DNA from: Asticcacaulis sp. ZE23SCel15
GTDB lineage: Bacteria; Pseudomonadota; Alphaproteobacteria; Caulobacterales; Caulobacteraceae
Assembly (NCBI RefSeq): GCF_030505395.1
Contig: NZ_CP130044.1
Coordinates: forward strand, 2,465,001-2,529,000
Reading direction: 5' to 3'
Length of the DNA: 64,000 bases
Each line of letters starts with the position of its first letter. Positions within the stretch are counted from its first letter, which is position 1. Of this stretch, positions 8,496-17,321 are shown piece after piece. The notes beneath the pieces are model-generated. The model was not told the origin of the DNA and searched no databases. It was given only the letters and a program-made list of their open reading frames with translations. Both the position numbers and the translations under genes were made by a program.

Positions 8496-9908
8496 ATGAA
8501 ATCCTTGTGTTTAGCCCTGCTGTGCAGTGTTGCCACCCTTGTACCGCTGGCCGTCGTTGCTGATGACCTGCCGCCGCTTGAGGTGCCGCGCACCGCCGGT
8601 CTGCCTTACGGCGTCAAATCCATTCCTGACCGGATCGTGCTGACACCCGGAGCCAATCCGGCGGTGGAAATGGCGGTATCGTTTCGCACCGACAGCCTGC
8701 AACGCACGGCCCAGGCGCAAATTGCGGTGGCGGTCGATGGTCCGACGCTGGAGGAAAAGGCGCAAACCGTCACCGGCACCACCACCTATTTCCCGTCCTC
8801 CAATGGCCTGGCCCACTATCAGCAGGTACGTTTCACCGGCCTGACGCCCGATACCGTCTATGCCTACCGGGTCAAGGGTTCGGCGGGCTGGAGCGAATGG
8901 CAGCAGTTCAAAACGGCTAAATCCGAAGCTGCGCCGTTCCGGTTCATGTATCTGGGCGACACCCAGAACGGCATCCTGACCTTTGCGTCGCGGGTGATCC
9001 GTCAGGGCTTCCATGAGGGCAAGGTCGATCTGGTCGTCCATGCCGGCGATCTGGCGGCCCAGCGTGATGACCTTGACCATGACGATGAATGGGGTGAGTG
9101 GACGCAGGCCGGGGGGTACAGCTATGCCATGGTGCCGCAGATACCGGCGACCGGAAACCACGAATATGTCGATACGATCGCGGCCAACGGCAGCGAAAGC
9201 CGTAAGCTGGGACCTTACTGGCCGGTTCAGTTTGCGCTGCCTGCCAATGGCGCGTCGGGGGCTGAGAAAACCTCATACTTTGTCGACTATCAGGGCGCGC
9301 GCTTTATCGTGCTGGATGGTACAGCGGCCCTTGATCTGGGCCAACTTCAGTCTCAAACCCAGTGGCTGGATAAGACCCTGACCGACAGCAAAGCCAACTG
9401 GAACTTCGTGCTGTTCCACCAGCCGATATTCACCTGTGCGCGTCCGAACGACACCGAAGTGCTCAAAGCCGCCTGGAAGCCTGTGTTTGATAAGCACAAG
9501 GTCGATCTGGTGCTGCAAGGTCATGACCATTGTTATAGTCGCCTAAGCTCTGAGGTCGGACGCGCAGCGGGCATCACCGCGCGCAAAGGCGGTAAGGCGC
9601 AGGGCCCGGTCTATCTGGTCTCCGTAACCGGCTCAAAGATGTATGGTCTGAATAATCGTTCCGGCACTCAGCCCGATAAGGTGGCCGAAGCGACCGAGCT
9701 TTATCAGATCATCGATGTCGACGGGGCACGCCTGAAATTGCGCACCTATACGGCGTCAGGCAAGCTCTATGACGGTTTTGACCTTGAGCGGCGCAAGGAT
9801 GGCACCAACCGTCTGCTTGAACTGAAAGAACCGATGCTGGCGACCCGTAAATGCATCGGTGCTGTTGGGCCGGACGGCGGGGCGTGTGTAGCTGACCCCA
9901 AGGATTAA
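8496..9908 (+). CDS. Secreted purple-acid-phosphatase-like metallophosphoesterase
   Basis: A periplasmic or secreted phosphomonoesterase. The ATG at 8496 follows AAAGAGG and opens a signal peptide (to about VVADD); an upstream in-frame start would spoil it. An N-terminal fibronectin-like domain (about residues 35-140) precedes a calcineurin-type metallophosphatase domain with YLGDTQ, HAGDL, ATGNHEY, LFHQP and GHDHCY. These are the dimetal ligands in the expected order. It probably shares a transcript with the upstream receptor (89-base gap) and would finish dephosphorylation of organophosphates started by the phytase. The C-terminus carries two extra cysteines (CIGAVGPDGGACV) that may form a disulfide. 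Confidence 0.85.
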   Translation: MKSLCLALLCSVATLVPLAVVADDLPPLEVPRTAGLPYGVKSIPDRIVLTPGANPAVEMAVSFRTDSLQRTAQAQIAVAVDGPTLEEKAQTVTGTTTYFPSSNGLAHYQQVRFTGLTPDTVYAYRVKGSAGWSEWQQFKTAKSEAAPFRFMYLGDTQNGILTFASRVIRQGFHEGKVDLVVHAGDLAAQRDDLDHDDEWGEWTQAGGYSYAMVPQIPATGNHEYVDTIAANGSESRKLGPYWPVQFALPANGASGAEKTSYFVDYQGARFIVLDGTAALDLGQLQSQTQWLDKTLTDSKANWNFVLFHQPIFTCARPNDTEVLKAAWKPVFDKHKVDLVLQGHDHCYSRLSSEVGRAAGITARKGGKAQGPVYLVSVTGSKMYGLNNRSGTQPDKVAEATELYQIIDVDGARLKLRTYTASGKLYDGFDLERRKDGTNRLLELKEPMLATRKCIGAVGPDGGACVADPKD

Positions 9909-9917
9909 GTGGTAAAG

Positions 9918-11312
9918 TCAGGCGACTGGTAATCTTATATCGGCCCGGAGCCCGCCCAACGGGCTCTGATCCAGCACCAGTTCGCCGCCGTGGCCACGGA
10001 TGATGTCATGGGCGATCGACAAGCCCAAGCCGACACCCTTGACGTTCTGATTGCGGGATTCGTCCAGCCGTGAAAAGGCCTTCATGGCGTCTTCGCGCTT
10101 ATCAGGGGCAATGCCTGGCCCATCATCATCGACATAGATGTGCAGCAGTCGGGCCGGCCCCCCCGTCTTGTTAATCGTGGCCTTGACCTCGACCTCAGCA
10201 CTGACCGCGACGATCTTGGCGTGGTGAAAGCCGTTCATGATCAGATTGGTCAGGGCACGTTGAAGGCCCATTTCGCGGGCCGATATGGTGACATCTTCGC
10301 TAAGCGGCGACAATTTCAGCTTATGGCCTGAGCGTTCGATGCTGTCATTGAGTGCGGCCAGCAAACCGTTGATCGAGACATCGTCCTGCGTGTCCTGCAT
10401 CTCACCGCGGGCAAAGGCCAGATATTCGTCGATCATATAGGCCATTTCCGACACGTCCTGCTTCATGCGCTCGGTCGCTGTGTCCTGCGGGGCCATGGCC
10501 AGTTCCAGCTTAAGCCGGGTCAGAGGGGTGCGCAAATCGTGGGACACGGACGCCAGCAAGGTCGTGCGCTGTTCGATATGGCGCTGAATGCGGGCTTTCA
10601 TCTTAAGGAAGGCGTGGGCGGCGGCGCGGACTTCGGCGGCGCCGTAGGGCTTAAAGCCTGGATCGTCCTCACCCTTGCCAAAAGCCTCAGCCGCGCGGGC
10701 CAGCCGCTCAATGGCGCGGACCTGATTGCGGATAAACAGGACGGAAATGGTCGTCAGGAAAAAGGTCGCGCCCCCCATCCACAGGATAAAGATATGGGCG
10801 CGGGTCGCAAAGGCCCGCTCACGGGGCGCAATGATACGCATGACCCCGCCGTCGACCTGAACACGGATATCGACGGCACCGGCATATCGGGTGGTATCGA
10901 ACCAGAACGGATCATCAAGCTGGTTTTGCAGGGCGCGCTTGAGTGAGCGATCAAGGGCGGCCCAGGGGTTCGGACGGCGGCGCTCCGGCAGGGCTTTGTG
11001 CGGCTGATAGACGATAGAGAGCTGCATGGCCTTTTGCGCCTGCTCAGAGATGCGCGTCATGTTCTGCGTGGTCGGGTCGGCCTCATAGGCATCGACTGCC
11101 CAGACGATATCACCGACCAGCCCTTCGGATAGGCGCGCCGTCACGGTTTCCCAGTGCATATCAAAGAACGCCCAGGTTACCGCAAACTGCATCAGCGCCA
11201 CCGGCAGGACGATGATCAGCAGCGCGCGGCCCCACAGGGTTTTGGGGATGCTGCGCTTGATGAACTTGGGCCACAGGCTGATTTTGGGCAGGCGAAACTT
11301 CATGGGCGACAC
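9918..11312 (-). CDS. EnvZ-type sensor histidine kinase
   Basis: A membrane sensor kinase paired with the OmpR-type regulator just upstream. Transmembrane segments lie at about residues 29-50 and 174-194, enclosing a periplasmic sensor region. A HAMP segment follows, then the HisKA dimerisation helix with SVSHDLRTPLTRL (phosphoacceptor His about 258). The ATP-binding domain has LTNLIMNGFHH (N box), DDGPGI (G1) and GVGLGLSIAHDI (G2). The GTG start lies directly after the regulator's TAA; an ATG three codons later (11303) is an alternative. The stimulus is unknown. Linkage to CenK/CenR-type envelope signalling is possible but not shown. Confidence 0.88.
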   Translation of the reverse strand: MSPMKFRLPKISLWPKFIKRSIPKTLWGRALLIIVLPVALMQFAVTWAFFDMHWETVTARLSEGLVGDIVWAVDAYEADPTTQNMTRISEQAQKAMQLSIVYQPHKALPERRRPNPWAALDRSLKRALQNQLDDPFWFDTTRYAGAVDIRVQVDGGVMRIIAPRERAFATRAHIFILWMGGATFFLTTISVLFIRNQVRAIERLARAAEAFGKGEDDPGFKPYGAAEVRAAAHAFLKMKARIQRHIEQRTTLLASVSHDLRTPLTRLKLELAMAPQDTATERMKQDVSEMAYMIDEYLAFARGEMQDTQDDVSINGLLAALNDSIERSGHKLKLSPLSEDVTISAREMGLQRALTNLIMNGFHHAKIVAVSAEVEVKATINKTGGPARLLHIYVDDDGPGIAPDKREDAMKAFSRLDESRNQNVKGVGLGLSIAHDIIRGHGGELVLDQSPLGGLRADIRLPVA

Positions 11313-12011
11313 TTAATCAGGCGCCAGCATATAGCCCTTACCGCGCACGGTTTGCAGATAGCGCGGGTTTTTAGGATCGTTTTCAATCTTGCGGCGCAGG
11401 CGTGTAACCTGAACATCGACGGCGCGGCCGGTGGTATCGACGCTGTCCTTGGCCAGTTCCATCCGATCAACCGGCACATTGGCGCGTTCGGCCAGATATT
11501 TCAGCAGTTGTGCCTCGGCCTCAGTCAGGCGCACCAGTGCACCGGCCTTGGTCAGTTCCGAGCGCTCAAGGTCAAAGGTAAAGGCCCCGATATGAATCTC
11601 ACGAGGCAAAGCCGGTTTCACACCCGTACGACGCAGGATCGCCTCAATCCGCAGCAGCAGTTCCTGCGGTTCAAACGGTTTGGACAGATAATCATCGGCC
11701 CCCAGCGACAGGCCCATGATGCGGTCGTCAGGCAAACCGCGCGCGGTCAGGATCAGGATCGGCACATTGGAATTGGCGCGCACCCATTTCGACAGCGAAA
11801 ACCCGTCTTCGCCCGGCATCATGACATCCAGAATCAGCAGGTCGAAATCCAGCAACTGCAACATGCGCTTGGCGGCATCGGCATGGGCGGCGGCGGTAAC
11901 GCGAAAGCCCTGCCGCGACAGGAACTCCTTTAGCAGGGTGCGGATGCGGTCGTCGTCATCGACGACCAGCAGATGGCGGGCGGTGGCTTCGGAGGTTGGC
12001 GCGGGACTCAA
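11313..12011 (-). CDS. OmpR-family response regulator
   Basis: A two-component transcription factor. The receiver domain (about residues 10-125) has the acidic cluster VVDDDD, phosphoacceptor Asp62 in LDVMMPGEDG, the conserved Thr in LTARG and Lys in YLSKPFEP. The C-terminal winged helix (about 140-230) has VDVQVTRLRRKIENDP and TVRGKGYML. The stop codon is immediately followed by the start of the sensor kinase, so the two are co-transcribed and coupled. The target genes cannot be read from the window. Confidence 0.9.
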   Translation of the reverse strand: MSPAPTSEATARHLLVVDDDDRIRTLLKEFLSRQGFRVTAAAHADAAKRMLQLLDFDLLILDVMMPGEDGFSLSKWVRANSNVPILILTARGLPDDRIMGLSLGADDYLSKPFEPQELLLRIEAILRRTGVKPALPREIHIGAFTFDLERSELTKAGALVRLTEAEAQLLKYLAERANVPVDRMELAKDSVDTTGRAVDVQVTRLRRKIENDPKNPRYLQTVRGKGYMLAPD

Positions 12012-12139
12012 AGGTTTTGTCCTCTCATGATTATCGTCGTTTATATTCAGACGATAGACATGACCAATCGGTTAAAAATGTAAAGCCTGTTACGCGCCCG
12101 CCTCTGAAATGCTCACTCAACAGTGATTACCAAAGATTA

Positions 12140-12673
12140 TCAGGCGGGTTTTGAGCGGTTCCACGGCATGTGTGCCAGAACCCTGGCCAGACCGCAGATG
12201 CCAGTGAGGCCCGCAAAGGTCAGGCCCGCGCCGAAAAAGGCTGCGCCCCAGATGAAGTGAGGGTTTACAAAGGCGCTAAGGAGCGCAAACGCCAAAACCC
12301 CAAGGCCGATGGTCAGTTGCGTCTGGCGATCCAGCGGCAGGGTGCGGCGAGTGCCCGGTTTTTCGGTGGCAAAGCCCTCCGCCGACCAGGCGCTGATGCC
12401 GCCTTCCAGATTATGGATTTCACGATCGGGATATAACTGGCTCAAGGTCTGGCAGGCCGATTGCCCGCGTCCGCCCTTAAGGCAGTGAACGGCAAGGATG
12501 CGTCCATCAAGCGCGGGCAGGGGCGTAGTGGACAAAGCGCCGAGCGGTATCAGGTGTGCTCCGGCAATATGTTCGGCGGCATGTTCGGCGGGCTCGCGCA
12601 CATCAATCAGAATGGCTTCATTATGGTTTAGCCATTGTTTCAGGGTGGGGGCGTCAACGGATTTTACAGACAT
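12140..12673 (-). CDS. ygaP: Rhodanese-membrane fusion protein, YgaP type
   Basis: An inner-membrane sulfurtransferase. The rhodanese domain (residues 1-105) has DVREPAEH and the active-site loop C64-LKGGRG. It is followed by the linker GTRRTLPLDRQTQ and two membrane helices (about 118-138 and 142-163), as in YgaP/DUF2892 proteins. Such proteins handle persulfide or thiosulfate sulfur. It lies 35 bases downstream of an ArsR repressor of the SqrR/BigR/YgaV type, the same pairing as E. coli ygaV-ygaP. A copy of the repressor's probable operator lies in the 35-base gap, so this gene may also have its own regulated promoter. Confidence 0.82.
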   Translation of the reverse strand: MSVKSVDAPTLKQWLNHNEAILIDVREPAEHAAEHIAGAHLIPLGALSTTPLPALDGRILAVHCLKGGRGQSACQTLSQLYPDREIHNLEGGISAWSAEGFATEKPGTRRTLPLDRQTQLTIGLGVLAFALLSAFVNPHFIWGAAFFGAGLTFAGLTGICGLARVLAHMPWNRSKPA

Positions 12674-12688
12674 GTTTCACTCAATTTA

Positions 12689-12702
12689 TTAGAATTATCT
12701 AA
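12689..12702. promoter_or_regulatory. Palindromic operator copy between arsR and ygaP
   Basis: TTAGAATTATCTAA is the reverse complement of the 14-base core found upstream of the arsR gene at 13054-13067. Exact recurrence on both sides of a repressor gene suggests a binding site for that repressor. Its position 16 bases before the ygaP ATG also fits control of an internal promoter. Confidence 0.6.
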
Positions 12703-12708
12703 TTTATA

Positions 12709-13020
12709 TCAGGATTGACAGTAGATCAGATACAGGGTGGACAACAGGGCGGTGACCTTGGGGTTGGCTAGACGGTAATAGACCATCTGGCCTTGTTTTT
12801 CGGCTTCAATCAGACCTTGGGCGCGCATCTTGGCCAGATGTTGTGACAAGGCTGATTGAGAAAGATGAATATTTTCATTGAGCTCACCTACTGATCTTCT
12901 CTGATCGATAAGCTGGCACAGGATCAGCAGGCGGTGACGATTGGCCAGAAGCTTAAGCATGGCTTCGGCCTCAGCGGCATTGCGTTCCAGAACGTCGGCG
13001 GGTGTATCAGTAGTGGGCAT
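12709..13020 (-). CDS. ArsR-family repressor of the SqrR/BigR/YgaV persulfide-sensing type
   Basis: A small winged-helix repressor (103 residues). The recognition helix is LSQSALSQHLAKMR, and the beta-hairpin wing is around GQMVYYRL. Cys35 in LLILCQL and Cys101 in LIYCQS match the cysteine pair that senses reactive sulfur species in SqrR/BigR; no ArsR or SmtB metal-binding motif is present. It is followed by the rhodanese protein gene and preceded by a large palindrome. The expected behaviour, inferred from the family, is repression of its own operon and release by persulfide. The divergent AhpD-like gene at 13115 may share the control region. Confidence 0.8.
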   Translation of the reverse strand: MPTTDTPADVLERNAAEAEAMLKLLANRHRLLILCQLIDQRRSVGELNENIHLSQSALSQHLAKMRAQGLIEAEKQGQMVYYRLANPKVTALLSTLYLIYCQS

Positions 13021-13038
13021 GAAATATTTTGTCCTTTG

Positions 13039-13080
13039 GCTCTTGCAAGTATATTAGATAATTCTAAATTATTCAAGAGC
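13039..13080. promoter_or_regulatory. Palindromic operator region between arsR and the AhpD-like gene
   Basis: The core TTAGATAATTCTAA (13054-13067) sits inside a larger inverted repeat with perfect seven-base outer arms, GCTCTTG at 13039-13045 and CAAGAGC at 13074-13080. It is placed between two divergent start codons (13020 and 13115). The same core recurs inverted at 12689. I infer that it is the autoregulatory site of the ArsR repressor. Confidence 0.65.
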
Positions 13081-13114
13081 CGATGGTGGCGAAAATTTAT
13101 TGAGGTTTAGAACC

Positions 13115-13471
13115 ATGACCAAATCCTATCCCGATATTACCCGTCGCATTTCAGGGAATTTGAAAACCCTGCGCCGCGATATCCCTGAGACTATGGCGGG
13201 CTTTTCCGCGCTGGCGCAGGCGGCGACCAAGGACGGTGCGCTGGATAAGAAAACCAAGGAACTGATCGCGCTGGCGATTGGTGTATCGACACGCTGCGAT
13301 GGTTGCATAGGCTTTCATACCGAAGCTCTGGTTCGGTTGGGGGCGACCAAATTGGAGGTTGAGGAAACGCTGGGTATGGCCATCTACATGGGCGGCGGCC
13401 CGTCGCTGATGTATGCCGCGGATGCAATCGCGGCCTTTGATCAATTTGCGGACGCAGCACAAGCGGCGTAA
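13115..13471 (+). CDS. Carboxymuconolactone decarboxylase / AhpD-family protein
   Basis: A small helical protein of 118 residues with the AhpD-type redox motif C61-DGC64 and a following histidine (H68), typical of CMD-family peroxidase or disulfide-relay proteins. The ATG at 13115 is preceded by TGAGG at a good distance; an in-frame start 15 bases upstream lacks a site. It is divergent from a persulfide-sensing repressor and shares the palindromic control region, so a role in thiol or reactive-sulfur stress is plausible but inferred. It ends 16 bases before a strong bidirectional terminator. Confidence 0.8.
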   Translation: MTKSYPDITRRISGNLKTLRRDIPETMAGFSALAQAATKDGALDKKTKELIALAIGVSTRCDGCIGFHTEALVRLGATKLEVEETLGMAIYMGGGPSLMYAADAIAAFDQFADAAQAA

Positions 13472-13486
13472 GATTCCGAACAAATA

Positions 13487-13517
13487 AAAAAGCCCCCGGC
13501 GAACACCGGGGGCTTTT
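13487..13517. terminator. Bidirectional intrinsic terminator
   Basis: The stem AAGCCCCCGG / CCGGGGGCTT has a six-base loop and is flanked by an A-run on the left and TTTT on the right. It lies between the AhpD-like gene (plus) and the chemoreceptor gene (minus), which converge here. Confidence 0.85.
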
Positions 13518-13537
13518 CATGAGTGCGGTTGGCCGTT

Positions 13538-15211
13538 TTAAGCGGCGCGCAGGCGGGTCACGAAGCTGACCACCTCGGCCTGAAGGTCTTCGGAGCGGCC
13601 TTCGAGGTCGGACGACAGGCTGAGCAGCGATTGTGCCGCTTCGCCGGTCGATTGGGCCGCACGGCCCACGCCGGTGATATGGCCGGTCACGTCGCGTGTG
13701 CCAGAAGCTGCCAGGTTGGTGTTGTTAGCGATTTCATTGGTCGCAGCCCCTTGCTGTTCAACGGAGGCGGCAATCGATGAGGTCAACTGGCCGATGGTTT
13801 CAATGGTGCGGACAATGGCATCGATCGAACCCACAGTGATGGTGGTCGCTGACTGGATTTCCGAGATCTTGGTGCGGATATCGTCGGTGGCCTTGGCGGT
13901 TTGCTGGGCCAGTTGTTTGACCTCAGAGGCCACGACCGCAAAGCCTTTGCCCGCTTCGCCGGCGCGGGCCGACTCGATGGTGGCGTTGAGCGCCAGCAGG
14001 TTAGTCTGGGCGGCGATGGCCTGAATCAGGTTGATGACTTCGCCTATCTCATTGGCGGCAACCTGAAGGGTCTGGATGGCCTGTTCGGTCTTTTGGGCTT
14101 CTACGACCGCCAGACGGGTGACTTCTGAGGTGCGGATGACCTGCTGGTTGATTTCACCGACGCTAGCCGACAGTTCTTCGGTGGCGGCGGCGACGTTCTG
14201 GACGTTGTTGGCGGCTTCGATCGCGGCAGACGACACGGAGGCGGCGCGGGTATTGGTGTCGTCGGCATTTTCCGACAGGCCGCGGGCCGCATCGGCTACG
14301 GTGCGTGAGGAATTGATGAAGCGGGTGGCCAGTTCACCCATGTGCTTTTCAAACTCAGAGGCGATACGGTTACGTTCCTGCATCAGTTCGGCGTAGGCGC
14401 GTTTTTCGGCCAGTTGCTGTTCGCCCTTGAGCGCTTCAGCTTCGGCAGCGCGGTCACGCAGGACGCGGATCGAGCGCCACAGGCTGGAGATTTCGTCCTT
14501 GCCCTTAGCTTCCGGGATAACCGTATCGTAAGCGCCGTCAGAGATCTTATTCACACTGCCGGTGACGTTCTGGAGCGGACGGGAAATCGACTGGATGGCC
14601 ACCCACAGCGAGGCGCACACCAGAAAGACAATGCCCGACGCGGCCATTAGCAGAAACAGCATGGCGCGGGTGTCGTTATATTTGTTGATAGCGCTTTCGG
14701 AGCGGTTGAGGTCCGCACGAATGGTTTCCACCATCGCATCGATCTCTTGCTGGAACGCCTTGCGGTTTTCACGGTTGGCGTCGTTATTGCCCATGACATT
14801 GGCATCCTGCGGTGACACGTCACGGCCAAGACGGGCGACTTCGCGGCGGAAGGTGTTGAACTCCTGCGACCGCGCTTCGACCTTGGCGAATTCCGGCAGT
14901 TCATCACCACGCAGCGAGGTCTTCCACGTCGCCAGCATCCCCATCATTTCATCAAGATTCTTGTCGATGCCGTCAGCGAATTTTTTAGCGCCGTCGATGT
15001 CGCTGGCCATATAGACGCCGCGCGATTCCATCACAACGGCGGTCACAAGGCGGTTCAGGCGCTCACCATTATAGGCGTTTTCATAGGCGCTGCCGTAGTC
15101 GTCGATCATCTTGTCGTAATCGCCGATGGTGATCAGGCCGAGGCCGGTGATGGCGCTGGCCATCAGCGCAAAGGCTGCAACCAAGGCTAGAATTCTGGAC
15201 TTTATGGTCAT
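13538..15211 (-). CDS. Methyl-accepting chemotaxis protein (four-helix-bundle sensor)
   Basis: A chemoreceptor that feeds CheA/CheW. TM1 lies at about residues 8-28 and TM2 at about 182-205. Between them is an all-helical periplasmic sensor of the 4HB type, including [24 protein letters not shown] follows at about 206-260. The long cytoplasmic coiled coil carries the signalling hairpin, with [20 protein letters not shown] as the highly conserved tip. The C-terminus (VTRLRAA) has no CheR-docking pentapeptide. It is a single gene with its own promoter region (15212-15418 is shared with adhC). The ligand is unknown. Confidence 0.9.
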   Translation of the reverse strand: MTIKSRILALVAAFALMASAITGLGLITIGDYDKMIDDYGSAYENAYNGERLNRLVTAVVMESRGVYMASDIDGAKKFADGIDKNLDEMMGMLATWKTSLRGDELPEFAKVEARSQEFNTFRREVARLGRDVSPQDANVMGNNDANRENRKAFQQEIDAMVETIRADLNRSESAINKYNDTRAMLFLLMAASGIVFLVCASLWVAIQSISRPLQNVTGSVNKISDGAYDTVIPEAKGKDEISSLWRSIRVLRDRAAEAEALKGEQQLAEKRAYAELMQERNRIASEFEKHMGELATRFINSSRTVADAARGLSENADDTNTRAASVSSAAIEAANNVQNVAAATEELSASVGEINQQVIRTSEVTRLAVVEAQKTEQAIQTLQVAANEIGEVINLIQAIAAQTNLLALNATIESARAGEAGKGFAVVASEVKQLAQQTAKATDDIRTKISEIQSATTITVGSIDAIVRTIETIGQLTSSIAASVEQQGAATNEIANNTNLAASGTRDVTGHITGVGRAAQSTGEAAQSLLSLSSDLEGRSEDLQAEVVSFVTRLRAA

Positions 15212-15418
15212 GGGTTTATCCCGTTTAAGCGAAACTCAAGGCTGTCCCCAACATAGCTAATCATCGTTAACAAAAGCTGAGTTTTGACCATCACGTTCAG
15301 TTGTGTGGGCAGGTCAATATTCTGATTTCATTGGAAAATAATTTCAAATATAAACGCTGGAATCGGGCGTGTGACATGTTACCATGCTCAACGATTTATA
15401 CCCTTAAAAGGATACCCC

Positions 15419-16528
15419 ATGAAGACCCGCGCCGCCGTTGCCTTTGAAGCCAAAAAGCCCTTGGAAATCGTGGAGGTTGATCTCGAAGGCCCCAAATTCG
15501 GTGAGGTTCTGGTCGAGATAAAGGCGACCGGCATTTGCCACACCGATGCCTACACTCTGGATGGTCTCGATTCCGAAGGTTTGTTCCCCTCGATCCTCGG
15601 TCACGAAGGGGCGGGGGTCGTGGTTGAGGTCGGTCCTGGCGTGGTTTCCTTAAAGCCGGGTGACCATGTTATCCCGCTTTATACGCCGGAATGTCGCCAA
15701 TGTAAGTCGTGCCTGTCGCGTAAGACGAATTTGTGTACGGCGATTCGTGCAACTCAGGGTAAGGGGCTCATGCCGGACGGCACGTCACGGTTTTCCTACA
15801 AAGGGCAGGCGATCCATCACTATATGGGCTGCTCGACCTTTGCTAATCACACCGTCATGCCGGAAATTGCGCTGGCCAAGATCCGCACTGATGCCCCCTT
15901 TGATAAGGTCTGTTATATCGGTTGTGGTGTGACGACCGGCGTGGGGGCAGTGACCAATACGGCTCAGGTTGAGCCCGGTGCCAATGCGGTGGTGTTTGGT
16001 CTGGGCGGTATCGGGCTTAATGTCATTCAGGGTCTGAAGATGGTGGGTGCTGATAAGATCGTCGGTGTCGACATCAATGACGATAAGGCCGAGTGGGGCC
16101 GACGCTTTGGCATGACCCATTTCGTCAACCCCAAGAAAATTGACGGCGATATCGTCGCCCATCTGGTCGAACTGACCGGCGGCGGGGCGGACTACACCTT
16201 TGACTGCACCGGCAATGTCGAGGTCATGCGTCAGGCGCTGGAGGCCTGCCACCGCGGCTGGGGCGAAAGCATTATCATCGGCGTGGCTCCGTCAGGGGCT
16301 GAGATCAAGACCCGTCCGTTCCAGTTGGTGACCGGGCGCGTGTGGAAAGGTTCGGCCTTTGGCGGCGCGCGCGGGCGGACCGATGTGCCGAAAATTGTTG
16401 ACTGGTACATGGACGGCAAGATCGAGATAGATCCGATGATCACCCACATCCTGCCCTTAGAGAAAATCAATGATGCCTTTGATCTGATGCACCGTGGCGA
16501 AAGCATCCGTTCTGTCGTAGTGTTTTAA
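15419..16528 (+). CDS. adhC: S-(hydroxymethyl)glutathione dehydrogenase / class III alcohol dehydrogenase
   Basis: Oxidises S-hydroxymethylglutathione, formed from formaldehyde and glutathione, to S-formylglutathione using NAD. It is a zinc medium-chain dehydrogenase of 369 residues. Catalytic zinc ligands are C40 and H62 (GHEGAG); structural-zinc cysteines are C92, C95, C98 and C106; the nucleotide fold has [14 protein letters not shown]. The C-terminal region [20 protein letters not shown] is class III-specific. The ATG at 15419 follows AAAAGGA at good spacing. It is first in an operon with an acetyltransferase and fghA, which completes the pathway. No FrmR-type repressor gene is nearby. 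Confidence 0.93.
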   Translation: MKTRAAVAFEAKKPLEIVEVDLEGPKFGEVLVEIKATGICHTDAYTLDGLDSEGLFPSILGHEGAGVVVEVGPGVVSLKPGDHVIPLYTPECRQCKSCLSRKTNLCTAIRATQGKGLMPDGTSRFSYKGQAIHHYMGCSTFANHTVMPEIALAKIRTDAPFDKVCYIGCGVTTGVGAVTNTAQVEPGANAVVFGLGGIGLNVIQGLKMVGADKIVGVDINDDKAEWGRRFGMTHFVNPKKIDGDIVAHLVELTGGGADYTFDCTGNVEVMRQALEACHRGWGESIIIGVAPSGAEIKTRPFQLVTGRVWKGSAFGGARGRTDVPKIVDWYMDGKIEIDPMITHILPLEKINDAFDLMHRGESIRSVVVF

Positions 16529-16555
16529 GTGGTTTAAGGGAATCGACACACGAAC

Positions 16556-17320
16556 ATGACCGACGACGACGACGATATTGTGGATGCCCACGAGTTTCAC
16601 TGCGTGTTTTGCGGGGTGGCGATTGAGGATGAAAGTTCAGCCGTCATGCTGACCGCGACCTGGATGCCGCACTGGCGGGCCGATAAGTTTGCCCCGCTGG
16701 CGCAGGATTTCTGGGCCCATTCCGCCTGCCTTGAGAAGGGCTGGAAAGGCCAATGGCCGTGGGAGGAGCATATCCTCTATGGCTTTGAGGCCGGGGCGGA
16801 TAAGGAATACGCCCAATCGCTGGAGATCAGTGTGGCCCGGCCGGAAGACCGCGAAGAGATTGAGGACATGCTGGAGACCGCCTTTGCCGAAGGCTTGCGG
16901 CGGTCCTATGGTACGGATCTGGTCGATGCGGTCTTGCCGACCATATCGAAAATCAACCCCAAACTTTTGACCAGCGGGACGTTTTATGTGCTGGCCGACA
17001 TGGACGGTCAGGTGGTGGCGTCGGGCGGGTGGACGCTGGATGATCCGGTCACCGGTGAGGTCATTGACGGCCTGGCCCATATCCGCCATTTCGCGGTTCA
17101 TCCTGATTTTTCGGGCTTTGGTCTGGGGCGCAAGCTGTTCCGCCATTGCCGTAGCCTGATCGCCAATGCCGGGGTGCGAGAAATCCGTTGCTTGTCGGGC
17201 CTGAATGCCGAAGCCTTTTACGCCAAGTTGGGCTTTGAGCGGGCAGGTGCAGTCGATATCGATCTGGGCGGCGTGTCCCTGCCGTCGGTCGATATGCGCC
17301 GTCCGGTGAAGGATAGTTAA
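16556..17320 (+). CDS. Zinc-ribbon plus GNAT acetyltransferase fusion
   Basis: 254 residues in two parts. The N-terminal part has a C2HC-type metal site: C16-VFC19 and H55-SAC58, with an acidic start (DDDDD). The C-terminal part (about 88-245) is a GNAT N-acetyltransferase, with the acetyl-CoA loop HFAVHPDFSGFGLGRKLFRH and the late motif LNAEAFYAKLGFERAG. The gene sits between adhC (27 bases upstream) and fghA (1 base downstream), so it is almost certainly translated with the formaldehyde detoxification enzymes. Its substrate is unknown. The zinc site could bind a nucleic acid or protein target, or be purely structural. Confidence 0.78.
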   Translation: MTDDDDDIVDAHEFHCVFCGVAIEDESSAVMLTATWMPHWRADKFAPLAQDFWAHSACLEKGWKGQWPWEEHILYGFEAGADKEYAQSLEISVARPEDREEIEDMLETAFAEGLRRSYGTDLVDAVLPTISKINPKLLTSGTFYVLADMDGQVVASGGWTLDDPVTGEVIDGLAHIRHFAVHPDFSGFGLGRKLFRHCRSLIANAGVREIRCLSGLNAEAFYAKLGFERAGAVDIDLGGVSLPSVDMRRPVKDS

Positions 17321-17321
17321 A

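Noticed and set aside
11313-12011. Naming the response regulator CenR or OmpR
   Set aside because: Receiver and DNA-binding motifs fit the wider OmpR family; nothing in the window separates orthologues from paralogues.
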